Source: Pseudomonadota bacterium
GTDB lineage: Bacteria; Pseudomonadota; Alphaproteobacteria; Rhizobiales; Xanthobacteraceae
NCBI GenBank assembly: GCA_023431725.1
Contig: JAEYVN010000420.1
Location: forward strand, 1-5,660
DNA: 5,660 bases
Direction: 5' to 3'
The position numbers were made by a program, and so were the translations under genes. Positions 1 to 5,495 of the stretch are shown piece after piece. The notes beneath the pieces were generated by a model. That model had not been told where the DNA came from. It made no database searches and saw only the letters and a program-made list of their open reading frames with translations. Each line of letters starts with the position of its first letter. Position 1 is the stretch's first letter.

Positions 1-417
1 CATTTCATGTTGCCGCAGGGCCGGTCGGGCGGATGGGGCAAGGATGCGCAGTCCACGCGCTTCGGCAATTTCGCGATGGAAAAGCTCATCAACGAATTGC
101 TGAAGGCCGGCTGCTCGCGCGATTCGCTTGAAATCAAACTCTTTGGCGGCGGCAACGTCACCGACAGCAATATCGCCGTCGGAAGCGGCAACGCCGAATT
201 TGCGCTGCGATATGTCGAGGCCGAACGATTGCGCTGTGTCGCGCAGGATCTCGGCGGCCGCTTTCCGCGCCGCATTCACTACTCGCCAATCGATGGAAAG
301 GTCGTGCGGCGGCTGCTCGGCCGCGAGGCATCGGGCGCGGTGATGCGGGAGGAAATGGAGCATGCGCAGCGCCTGTCGACACGTGCGCCGGCGGGCGAAA
401 TCGAGTTGTTCGATTAG
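1..417 (+). CDS. cheD: CheD, chemoreceptor glutamine deamidase (5' end outside the window)
   Basis: The frame is open from the first base, and the first five codons read HFMLP. This is the CheD HxMLP motif, whose histidine is the catalytic His of the Cys-His-Thr deamidase site. The catalytic Cys and Thr would lie upstream, so roughly the first quarter of the protein is missing. Further family marks are a KLFGGGNV stretch (about residues 45-52 of the visible part) and a YSPxxGKV segment near residue 98. CheD is a cytoplasmic enzyme that deamidates glutamines on chemoreceptors, creating methylatable glutamates. In some bacteria it also interacts with CheC or receptors to tune CheA. The ATG at position 7 is the Met of the motif, not a start codon. 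The protein ends in an acidic tail, GEIELFD. cheB follows after 9 bases, consistent with co-transcription and a shared role in adaptation. Family identity is near certain. Confidence 0.95.
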   Translation, partial: HFMLPQGRSGGWGKDAQSTRFGNFAMEKLINELLKAGCSRDSLEIKLFGGGNVTDSNIAVGSGNAEFALRYVEAERLRCVAQDLGGRFPRRIHYSPIDGKVVRRLLGREASGAVMREEMEHAQRLSTRAPAGEIELFD

Positions 418-420
418 AGG
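416..420 (+). promoter_or_regulatory. Ribosome binding site of cheB
   Basis: AGAGG overlaps the cheD stop codon (TAG at 415-417) and ends 6 bases before the cheB ATG at 427. Stop and binding site share bases, so translation of cheB is probably coupled to cheD. Confidence 0.6.
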
Positions 421-426
421 CAGATC

Positions 427-1512
427 ATGGGCAAACCCGTACGCGTTTTGATTGTCGACGATTCGGCGCTGATCCGGCAGCTGCTGTCGTCGATGCTGTC
501 ATCGGATCCCGAGATCGAGGTGGTCGGAACAGCCGGCGATCCGCTCATTGCGCGCGACCGGATCAAGTCATTGAACCCGGATGTCATCACGCTGGATGTC
601 GAGATGCCGAATATGGATGGCATCACCTTCCTGCGCAAAATCATGACCTTGCGGCCGATGCCGGTGATCATGGTGTCGACGCTCACCCAGGCCGGCGCCG
701 ATATTACGCTCGAAGCGCTTGAGATCGGGGCCGTCGACTTCATCGCCAAGCCGTCGAACGACACCACGCATGGCCTGGCCGCGCTCACGGCTGAGCTGCA
801 GGCGAAGGTCAAGGCCGCGGCCCGGACTAGAGTCGGTGCACGTCCGTTAACGACCGTCAGCGCGAGTGCGCCGAAGCGTGTGCGCTCGGCGAGGATCCGC
901 GACAAGATCGTCGCCATTGGTGCATCGACCGGCGGTGTCGAGGCGCTGAAGGTTGTGCTGATGCATCTGCCGGCCGACTGTCCGCCGATCCTGATTACGC
1001 AACATATGCCGCCGCGCTTCACGGCGGCCTTCGCGCAACGCCTGAACCGCGAATGCGCGATGACGGTGTCGGAAGCCGTACATGGCGACGTCATCGAAGC
1101 CGGTCATGTCTATATCGCGCCTGGCTCCCATCATCTCGAGATTGCGCGGCATGGCGTGGAATATCGATGCGCCCTGAATGACGGCCCGCCCGTCACCGGC
1201 CATCGTCCGTCCGTGGATGTCCTGTTCCGTTCGATGGCGCGCACCGTGGGGCGCTCGGCCGTCGGCGTGATCCTGACCGGTATGGGCAAGGATGGCGCCG
1301 AGGGCCTGCTCGAGATGCGCAATGCCGGTGCGAAAACGGTCGGCCAGGATGAAGCGTCGTCGCTGATTTACGGAATGCCTCATGTTGCCTTCGAGCGCGG
1401 CGGCGTCATGCGCCAATGCTCGCTGGTGAATGTGGCCGATGCGATTCTGGATGCTTGCGAGGATACGGACAGCGGGGCAACGCGCCCGCATCGCGCGGCA
1501 CAGGTTGGATAA
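427..1512 (+). CDS. cheB: CheB, chemoreceptor methylesterase with N-terminal receiver domain
   Basis: 361 residues, the usual CheB length. The receiver domain (about 1-120) has the acidic pair Asp11/Asp12, phosphoacceptor Asp57 in TLDVEMPNMDG, Ser84/Thr85 and the conserved Lys108 in the KPS motif. A basic, Ala/Arg-rich linker (about 125-158) leads to the methylesterase domain (about 160-340). Its catalytic triad is visible as Ser167 in GASTGG, His193 in QHMP and Asp289 in GMGKDG. Each is offset by three from the E. coli triad 164/190/286. The enzyme removes methyl groups from receptor glutamates when phosphorylated by CheA, resetting sensitivity. The C-terminal 20 or so residues are a charged extension beyond the fold. 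The ATG at 427 is chosen for its binding site and because residue 5 already starts the first receiver strand. A dedicated CheD next door suggests deamidation is shared or left mainly to CheD (inference). Confidence 0.97.
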   Translation: MGKPVRVLIVDDSALIRQLLSSMLSSDPEIEVVGTAGDPLIARDRIKSLNPDVITLDVEMPNMDGITFLRKIMTLRPMPVIMVSTLTQAGADITLEALEIGAVDFIAKPSNDTTHGLAALTAELQAKVKAAARTRVGARPLTTVSASAPKRVRSARIRDKIVAIGASTGGVEALKVVLMHLPADCPPILITQHMPPRFTAAFAQRLNRECAMTVSEAVHGDVIEAGHVYIAPGSHHLEIARHGVEYRCALNDGPPVTGHRPSVDVLFRSMARTVGRSAVGVILTGMGKDGAEGLLEMRNAGAKTVGQDEASSLIYGMPHVAFERGGVMRQCSLVNVADAILDACEDTDSGATRPHRAAQVG

Positions 1513-1531
1513 AGACGGGATTTGGAAAGGG

Positions 1532-1550
1532 CGTCCGCGATTTTCGGACG
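1532..1550 (+). promoter_or_regulatory. Small hairpin in the leader of the STAS-receiver gene
   Basis: CGTCCG (1532-1537) and CGGACG (1545-1550) form a perfect six-pair stem with a seven-base loop, CGATTTT. The stem ends exactly where the AAAGGA ribosome binding site begins (1551). No T-run follows, so it is not a typical terminator. It might shape translation or mRNA stability at the cheB/STAS boundary, but a hairpin this small could also be chance in GC-rich DNA. Confidence 0.35.
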
Positions 1551-1556
1551 AAAGGA
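1551..1556 (+). promoter_or_regulatory. Ribosome binding site of the STAS-receiver gene
   Basis: AAAGGA lies 10 bases before the ATG at 1567. It decides the start: an in-frame TTG at 1522 would add 15 residues that lie outside the STAS fold. The ATG at 1556 that overlaps this site is in another frame. Confidence 0.55.
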
Positions 1557-1566
1557 TGGGTCGGTC

Positions 1567-2304
1567 ATGAAGTTGCAAAATGTGCTGGACTTCGCAGCCG
1601 CGACGGCTCTTCACCAGTCGATGCTGGGAGAGCTGAAAGCTGCTGGACGTTTGCAGATCGACGCGTCCGGCGTCGAAGTGATTTCGACATCCTGCATGCA
1701 GGTTGTTGTGGCTGCGACGCGCGAAGGCGCGGTGGTGGTCAATCCATCGCCGGCGTTCACCGAGGCATTCGAGACTCTCTCGCTGGAGCTGGCGACCGCC
1801 ATCGAATTTGGCAGCGGGCCGGACGTTGCCGAAGAACCCGTTCCGGAACCGACGGCCGAACTCATTCAGGTCGCGATCGAAGAGGCCGTCCAGATCGTGC
1901 CGGAGATCGAAACCCCCGTAGCAGGGCCAGGAGACGATATGCCGCTTCGCATCATGACCATCGACGACTCCAAGACCATGCGCGACATGCTCATGCTCAC
2001 GCTTGCCGATGCCGGCTTTGACGTCATTCAAGCGGTCGACGGGCAGGAAGGTGTCGACATGCTGGTGACGGAGAAGGTCGATGTGATCATTACCGACATC
2101 AACATGCCGCGCATGGACGGCTACGAGGTGGTGCGTCAGCTGCGGTTGCGGCCCGAGCACGAGAAGACGCCGATCCTGGTCCTGACGACCGAAAGCGAGA
2201 TCGAGAAAAAGAAGATGGGCAGGGACGTCGGTGCCACCGGCTGGCTGGTGAAGCCGTTCGATCCGGACCGTCTCGTTGAAACCGTCCGCAAGGTCGCCTG
2301 CTGA
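1567..2304 (+). CDS. STAS domain fused to a CheY-like receiver domain
   Basis: 245 residues in one uninterrupted frame. Residues 1-81 form a short STAS (anti-sigma-antagonist-like) domain, with DASGVEVISTSCMQV at 32-46. Ser42 aligns by eye with the serine phosphorylated in SpoIIAA-type proteins. Residues 82-124 are an acidic, proline-rich linker. Residues 125-245 are a complete CheY-type receiver: Asp133/Asp134, phosphoacceptor Asp177 in ITDINMPRMDG, Thr207, Trp226 and Lys229 in the KPF motif. It should accept phosphate from the CheA encoded 28 bases downstream. In related che clusters small STAS proteins and CheY usually come from separate adjacent genes (recalled knowledge, not checked), so the continuous frame is notable. 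A ribosome binding site and ATG sit in frame just before the receiver half, so a free CheY may be made as well. The STAS half could be a scaffold or partner-switch module; its partner cannot be read from the sequence. The domain calls are firm, the role is not. Confidence 0.88.
   Translation: MKLQNVLDFAAATALHQSMLGELKAAGRLQIDASGVEVISTSCMQVVVAATREGAVVVNPSPAFTEAFETLSLELATAIEFGSGPDVAEEPVPEPTAELIQVAIEEAVQIVPEIETPVAGPGDDMPLRIMTIDDSKTMRDMLMLTLADAGFDVIQAVDGQEGVDMLVTEKVDVIITDINMPRMDGYEVVRQLRLRPEHEKTPILVLTTESEIEKKKMGRDVGATGWLVKPFDPDRLVETVRKVAC
1929..1941 (+). promoter_or_regulatory. Putative internal ribosome binding site and ATG start inside the STAS-receiver gene
   Basis: AGGAG at 1929-1933 is followed after five bases by an ATG at 1939-1941, in frame with the larger gene (codon 125). 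The ATG falls exactly at the first residue of the receiver domain. The codons just upstream (GTA, GCA, CCA, GGA) end in A, unlike the G/C-ending codons used elsewhere, as if the nucleotide signal is being kept. Confidence 0.5.
1939..2304 (+). CDS. cheY: Possible separately translated CheY (receiver half of the STAS-receiver gene)
   Basis: Starting at the internal ATG, the product would be 121 residues, the typical length of a single-domain CheY. Position two is Pro and the first strand (LRIMTIDDS) begins at residue 3, as in stand-alone CheY proteins. Numbered from here the active site is Asp9/Asp10, phosphoacceptor Asp53, Thr83 and Lys105. The ribosome binding site before it is better placed than the one for the full-length gene. 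This entry is an alternative or additional product nested in the 1567-2304 gene. Either the locus makes two proteins from one frame, or the upstream STAS gene has lost its stop codon and fused with a formerly separate cheY. The sequence alone cannot say how much of each form is made. Confidence 0.45.
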   Translation: MPLRIMTIDDSKTMRDMLMLTLADAGFDVIQAVDGQEGVDMLVTEKVDVIITDINMPRMDGYEVVRQLRLRPEHEKTPILVLTTESEIEKKKMGRDVGATGWLVKPFDPDRLVETVRKVAC

Positions 2305-2318
2305 ACTCCGAACGAAAC

Positions 2319-2324
2319 AGGGAA
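2319..2324 (+). promoter_or_regulatory. Ribosome binding site of cheA
   Basis: AGGGAA lies 8 bases before the ATG at 2333 and supports that start. A longer in-frame reading from position 2276 would overlap the end of the upstream gene and add 19 residues outside the P1 domain. Confidence 0.55.
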
Positions 2325-2332
2325 ATCAAACA

Positions 2333-4543
2333 ATGGCTAGTTTGGAGCAACTGAAGCTCACATTCTTCGACGAATGCGCCGAAGGCATGCAGCAGATCGA
2401 GCAGGGCCTGAGCGATATCCGCGACGGCCTCGGCGCCGAGGACACGGTCAATGCGGTGTTCCGCGCCGTGCATTCGGCGAAAGGTGGCGCCGGCATTTTC
2501 GGCTTCGAAGGTCTTGTTGAATTCGCGCACGTCTTTGAAACGACGCTGGATGCGATCCGCCGCGGCGATCTGGCGGCAACGACGGACGTCATCGACGTGC
2601 TGTTGATGGCGAGCGACATCCTGTCCGATCTCGTGCAGCTTTCCAGAGCCGGCGATCCGATCCCCGAAGGCTTCGGTGCCGAATGCCGTCAGATGCTCGA
2701 GCGCCTGATCGGCAAGGACAGCGACAGCGATTTCGCCGCGAGCGAGGAAGAGGCCGCGGCCGATTTCGATGACATCGAATTCGTCCCGGTCATGTTCGAC
2801 GCCATGGACGGCGGCGACGACATGAAGACCTACGAGATTTCGCTGCGTCCGCAGCCCGACATGCTGAAGAACGGCTGCGATCCGTTGCTGCTGATCCGCC
2901 AGTTGCGTCAGCTCGGCGAACTCGACCTCAAGGCCGACGGCGAGCGCCTGCCCGATCTTGCTTCGATGCAGCCGCAGACCGCCTATGTCGCCTGGACCGG
3001 CACGTTGCGCTCGACGTCGTCGAAGGCGGAGGTCGAGGAGATTTTCGAATTCGCGTCGGATTGCGAGTTCAACGTGACGGAAGTCGGCGGGATGGACTTC
3101 GCGCCGATGGCTTCAATGGAGATGCCGGTGGTGGCCGAGGCGATCGTCGCGCCGCCGCTGCAGCCGCTCGATATCGGTCCGAACCTGAGCGAAGAGGTGA
3201 TGCAGCCGATCGCATTCGAGCGCGAAGCGCCTCCGCCGCCTCCGCGTCCGGCAGCGGCAGCGCCAGCGGTGGTGACCGAAGCGGCCGAACCAAAGGCGCA
3301 GACACGGGCCAGCAAGCCGCAATCCACCACGACCCGTATCGAACTGGAAAAGATCGACCGCGTCGTCAACATGGTTGGCGAACTGGTGATCGCCCAGGCG
3401 ATGCTCGGACAGATCGTTCATGATCTGCCGGAAGGTGTGAGCGATCGCCTGTCGCAGATCCTCGACGAAGTCGTGCACCACACCCGCGAACTGAAGGACG
3501 GCCTCATGTCCATGCGGGCGCAGGCGGGCGGCACGGTGTTCCAGCGCATGCCGCGGCTGGTGCGCGAGGTGGCAACCAAGGTCGGCAAGAAGGTCCGGCT
3601 CGAATTGTCCGGTGAAACGACCGAAGTCGATCGTTCGATCATCGAGCGCCTGAGCGATCCGCTGACGCACATCATCCGCAACTCGGTCGATCACGGCATC
3701 GAGGCTCCTGCAGCCCGTTTGGCTGCCGGCAAGAATGAGGAAGGCACCATCCGCCTGTCGGCCGGGCATCGTGGCAGCCGCATCGTGATTGAAGTCACCG
3801 ACGATGGCGCAGGCATCAACACCGAGCGCGTCCTCAACAAGGCGCGCGAGAAGGGCCTGGTCGCGGCCGATGCCGCTCTGTCCGAGGACGAGATCAACAA
3901 TCTCATCATGATGCCGGGCTTCTCGACCGCCGAGACCATCTCGGACATTTCCGGTCGCGGTGTCGGTATGGACGTGGTCCGCACCAACATCCAGGAAATC
4001 GGCGGCCGCTTGTCGCTGAGTTCGGTGCGCGGCAAGGGCATGACGATCCAGTTCTCGCTGCCGCTGACCCTTGCCGTCATGGACGGCATGGTGATCAAGG
4101 TCGGCAAGGAAACCTACGTCATGCCGATGTCGGCGATCGTCGAATGTCTGCGGCCGCCGCGCTCCTACATCAACAATCTCGTCGGCACCCGCGGTATGCT
4201 GCAATTGCGCGGCGAATTGGTACCGCTCGTTTACCTTGGCGATCTTTTGGATATCTCATCCTCGGCCGAAGCTTCGGGCGAAAGCGTGGTCATCATCACC
4301 GATGCAGGCGACGGTGCGCGGCTCGGACTGGTTGCCGATGAACTGTGCGGACACCAGCAGGTTGTCGTGAAGAGCATCGAAGAAAGCTACGGGCCGGTGC
4401 CCGGCGTCGCGGCAGCCACCATTCTCGGCAATGGCAGCGTGGCGTTGATCATGGATGTCGAAAAACTTGCCGATCTGGCGGTCGATCCGCTTCAGGGCAC
4501 GGTCACGGCCCTCCGTGGCGGCGTCACTGCAAAGGTTGCGTAA
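2333..4543 (+). CDS. cheA: CheA, chemotaxis histidine kinase
   Basis: 736 residues with the full CheA domain order. P1 (HPt), about 4-105, has phosphorylated His47 in AVHSAKGGAG. A very acidic linker follows (about 128-163), then a P2-like region at about 164-250 (ISLRPQPD, LLIRQLRQLGEL) unlike E. coli P2. A variable linker has an Ala/Pro-rich run with five prolines at 300-304. P3 dimerisation helices start near 334. The P4 ATPase has its N box at Asn450 (NSVDHG), G1 at 490-494 (DDGAG) and G2 at 541-545 (GRGVG). P5, the CheW-like domain, runs from about 580. The protein works at the membrane in arrays with receptors and CheW, moving phosphate from ATP to His47 and on to the CheY receivers and CheB. 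All key residues for catalysis are present, so it should be active. It has no fused C-terminal receiver. No cheW is in the window, so the coupling protein must be encoded elsewhere. Confidence 0.97.
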   Translation: MASLEQLKLTFFDECAEGMQQIEQGLSDIRDGLGAEDTVNAVFRAVHSAKGGAGIFGFEGLVEFAHVFETTLDAIRRGDLAATTDVIDVLLMASDILSDLVQLSRAGDPIPEGFGAECRQMLERLIGKDSDSDFAASEEEAAADFDDIEFVPVMFDAMDGGDDMKTYEISLRPQPDMLKNGCDPLLLIRQLRQLGELDLKADGERLPDLASMQPQTAYVAWTGTLRSTSSKAEVEEIFEFASDCEFNVTEVGGMDFAPMASMEMPVVAEAIVAPPLQPLDIGPNLSEEVMQPIAFEREAPPPPPRPAAAAPAVVTEAAEPKAQTRASKPQSTTTRIELEKIDRVVNMVGELVIAQAMLGQIVHDLPEGVSDRLSQILDEVVHHTRELKDGLMSMRAQAGGTVFQRMPRLVREVATKVGKKVRLELSGETTEVDRSIIERLSDPLTHIIRNSVDHGIEAPAARLAAGKNEEGTIRLSAGHRGSRIVIEVTDDGAGINTERVLNKAREKGLVAADAALSEDEINNLIMMPGFSTAETISDISGRGVGMDVVRTNIQEIGGRLSLSSVRGKGMTIQFSLPLTLAVMDGMVIKVGKETYVMPMSAIVECLRPPRSYINNLVGTRGMLQLRGELVPLVYLGDLLDISSSAEASGESVVIITDAGDGARLGLVADELCGHQQVVVKSIEESYGPVPGVAAATILGNGSVALIMDVEKLADLAVDPLQGTVTALRGGVTAKVA

Positions 4544-4548
4544 AGATC

Positions 4549-4559
4549 AATAGGCTATT
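4549..4559. repeat. Short inverted repeat after cheA
   Basis: AATAG and CTATT are complementary arms around a single central G, five bases after the cheA stop codon. The site is AT-rich in GC-rich surroundings. It is too tight to form a hairpin and could be a protein-binding site or chance. Confidence 0.25.
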
Positions 4560-4572
4560 CAGGGTCGATGTA

Positions 4573-4584
4573 CGACACGTGTCG
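4573..4584. promoter_or_regulatory. Perfect 12-base palindrome between cheA and cheY
   Basis: CGACACGTGTCG reads identically on both strands and is centred on CACGTG. It lies in the only sizeable gap in the downstream half of the cluster, 26 bases before the cheY start. Perfect palindromes of this type often bind dimeric regulators. A further GTCG copy at 4564-4567 could pair with CGAC at 4573-4576 in RNA as an alternative fold. No clear promoter hexamers were found near it, so its role is unproven. Confidence 0.35.
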
Positions 4585-4595
4585 GCCTGCTGATT

Positions 4596-4601
4596 GAAGG
4601 A
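4596..4601 (+). promoter_or_regulatory. Ribosome binding site of cheY
   Basis: GAAGGA lies 9 bases before the ATG at 4611, a good match and normal spacing. Confidence 0.6.
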
Positions 4602-4610
4602 ACTCTAACG

Positions 4611-5000
4611 ATGCCAAATGCGGTGGCCCTGAAAGTCCTGGTTGTCGATGATCAGGACAGCGTTCGCAAAATGACCTGTCTGACGCTCGAGCAAATGGGC
4701 ATCCGTCATATCCACGAGGCCGAAAACGGGGTTAAGGCAATGGAAATTGCCTCGCTTCAGCCGCTCGATCTGATCATCTCGGACTATTACATGGACCAGA
4801 TGGATGGGCTTGATCTGCTCCGCGCCGTCCGCGGCCACCCGGTGGTGCGCCGTGTGCCGTTCATCCTGTTGACCGGGCGAGGCGATCGCGAACTCGTCGT
4901 GAAGGCGGCGCAAGCCGGCGTGAACAATTATCTGGTCAAGCCGTTTACGGGCGCCATCCTGAAGCAGAAGATCGAACAGGTGATGGGGAAGCTTGCGTAA
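4611..5000 (+). CDS. cheY: CheY, single-domain chemotaxis response regulator
   Basis: 129 residues, all one receiver domain. The acidic pair is Asp13/Asp14, the phosphoacceptor Asp58, the switch residues Thr88 and Tyr107, and the conserved lysine Lys110 in YLVKPFT. There is no output domain, so it acts by binding a partner, probably the flagellar switch protein FliM, or serves as a phosphate sink for CheA. The order NNYLVKPFT resembles motor-binding CheY proteins, but which of the two receivers in this cluster reaches the motor cannot be read from the sequence. One oddity is that after Asp58 the usual MPxMDG reads MDQMDG, with Asp62 in place of the conserved proline. The stop codon overlaps the next start codon (TAATG), pairing this CheY with the DxxxQ protein downstream. 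The family call is firm. Confidence 0.94.
   Translation: MPNAVALKVLVVDDQDSVRKMTCLTLEQMGIRHIHEAENGVKAMEIASLQPLDLIISDYYMDQMDGLDLLRAVRGHPVVRRVPFILLTGRGDRELVVKAAQAGVNNYLVKPFTGAILKQKIEQVMGKLA
4985..4990 (+). promoter_or_regulatory. Ribosome binding site of the DxxxQ protein, inside the end of cheY
   Basis: GGGGAA ends 9 bases before the ATG at 5000 and lies within the last codons of cheY. Together with the one-base stop/start overlap this points to translational coupling. Confidence 0.45.
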
Positions 5001-5461
5001 TGACCGCGGATGCGGCCCTGTTGGCCGAGACGACGCACTCTCCCGACCCGACGAAAGATCATCCCACGGCGGAAATCGCAGCCCTGCTGGGCGTGCTGGC
5101 GACGTTGTTTCTGGACAATATCCGCCATCTGGATGACACGGTCACCAAGGTGACTGATCTCGTGATGCAGGAAGTGCGGCCGAGCCGTGAGTTGATCGTC
5201 ACGCTGCAGAATTTCGACCGCCTCAAGCAGGAATTCGAAGCGTTGAGCGGCGCACTTTCGCGTTATGCGGAATCGACGACAAGTGTTCCGCTGTTCGGCG
5301 AGGAGCGGACGCAGTTTGGTCGCGACGTCATCAATGCGATTTCACTTGCTGACCTGAAGGATCGATTTCATGACCGGATGGACAGCAATCTGCCGGCATT
5401 GCCGCCGATTGTCCTGAACGATCCGGACCCCGGGGAACTGGAAATAGACGTCATTTTCTGA
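5000..5461 (+). CDS. Small helical protein with a DxxxQ motif, candidate CheZ/CheT-like CheY phosphatase
   Basis: 153 residues with no enzyme family recognised directly. Residues 1-22 look disordered. Residues 24-91 are predicted by eye to be long helices, with the centre reading LQNFDRLKQEFEAL. Asp73 and Gln77 make a DxxxQ motif, the signature of CheZ, where the Gln enters the CheY active site and promotes hydrolysis of the aspartyl phosphate. E. coli CheZ has a similar setting (QDFQDLTGQ). A Pro-rich stretch (132-144) leads to an acidic, hydrophobic C-terminal tail, GELEIDVIF. This recalls the flexible linker and CheY-binding C-terminal peptide of CheZ. Sinorhizobium meliloti CheT, a small che-operon protein with DxxxQ reported to speed decay of a sink CheY and to bind CheR, is another possible match (recalled, not searched). 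The one-base overlap with cheY makes that CheY the likely partner. That it is a che-operon gene is solid; the phosphatase role is inference. Confidence 0.82.
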   Translation: MTADAALLAETTHSPDPTKDHPTAEIAALLGVLATLFLDNIRHLDDTVTKVTDLVMQEVRPSRELIVTLQNFDRLKQEFEALSGALSRYAESTTSVPLFGEERTQFGRDVINAISLADLKDRFHDRMDSNLPALPPIVLNDPDPGELEIDVIF

Positions 5462-5473
5462 TGGCATAGGCAA

Positions 5474-5495
5474 GTCGCCGACGTCAGGTGGCGAC
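5474..5495. terminator. Possible hairpin at the convergent gene ends
   Basis: GTCGCC (5474-5479) and GGCGAC (5490-5495) can pair around a ten-base loop, just after the + strand stop at 5461. The only T-run (TTTT, 5507-5510) begins 11 bases past the stem, too far for a standard intrinsic terminator. The right arm lies in the end of the - strand gene. This is a weak candidate for a shared terminator. Confidence 0.25.

Noticed and set aside
1522..1566. TTG start at 1522 for the STAS-receiver gene
   Set aside because: The added 15 residues fall outside the STAS fold and are encoded by the hairpin and ribosome binding site; the ATG at 1567 has a better site and begins the domain.
1416..2021. A 201-codon + strand frame overlapping the end of cheB and the STAS-receiver gene
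   Set aside because: It is Arg/Gly/Cys-rich, without domain structure, and out of frame with two genes whose domains are clear.
847..2160. A 437-codon open frame on the - strand opposite cheB and the STAS-receiver gene
   Set aside because: It is rich in His, Arg and Asp, shows no domain pattern, spans two well-supported genes and their gap, and is the type of antisense frame expected opposite GC-rich coding sequence.
2276..2332. Earlier start for cheA inside the upstream gene
   Set aside because: There is no ATG there and the P1 domain begins just after the ATG at 2333, which has its own ribosome binding site.
2474..2900. An internal start giving a short CheA without the P1 histidine, as in E. 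coli
   Set aside because: The in-frame Met codons after His47 that I checked, including those near 2791 and 2822, lack a convincing ribosome binding site.
3227..3265. Repetitive CCG/GCG-rich stretch in cheA
   Set aside because: It simply encodes the Pro/Ala-rich interdomain linker and is not a separate repeat element.
3113..4204. A 363-codon open frame on the - strand opposite cheA
   Set aside because: It has the same His/Asp/Arg-rich antisense composition, no motif and no ribosome binding site worth noting, and lies wholly opposite conserved kinase domains.
4536..4561. A sigma-70-like promoter after cheA (TTGCGT followed by TATTCA)
   Set aside because: The spacing of 14 bases is too short and the second hexamer is a poor match.
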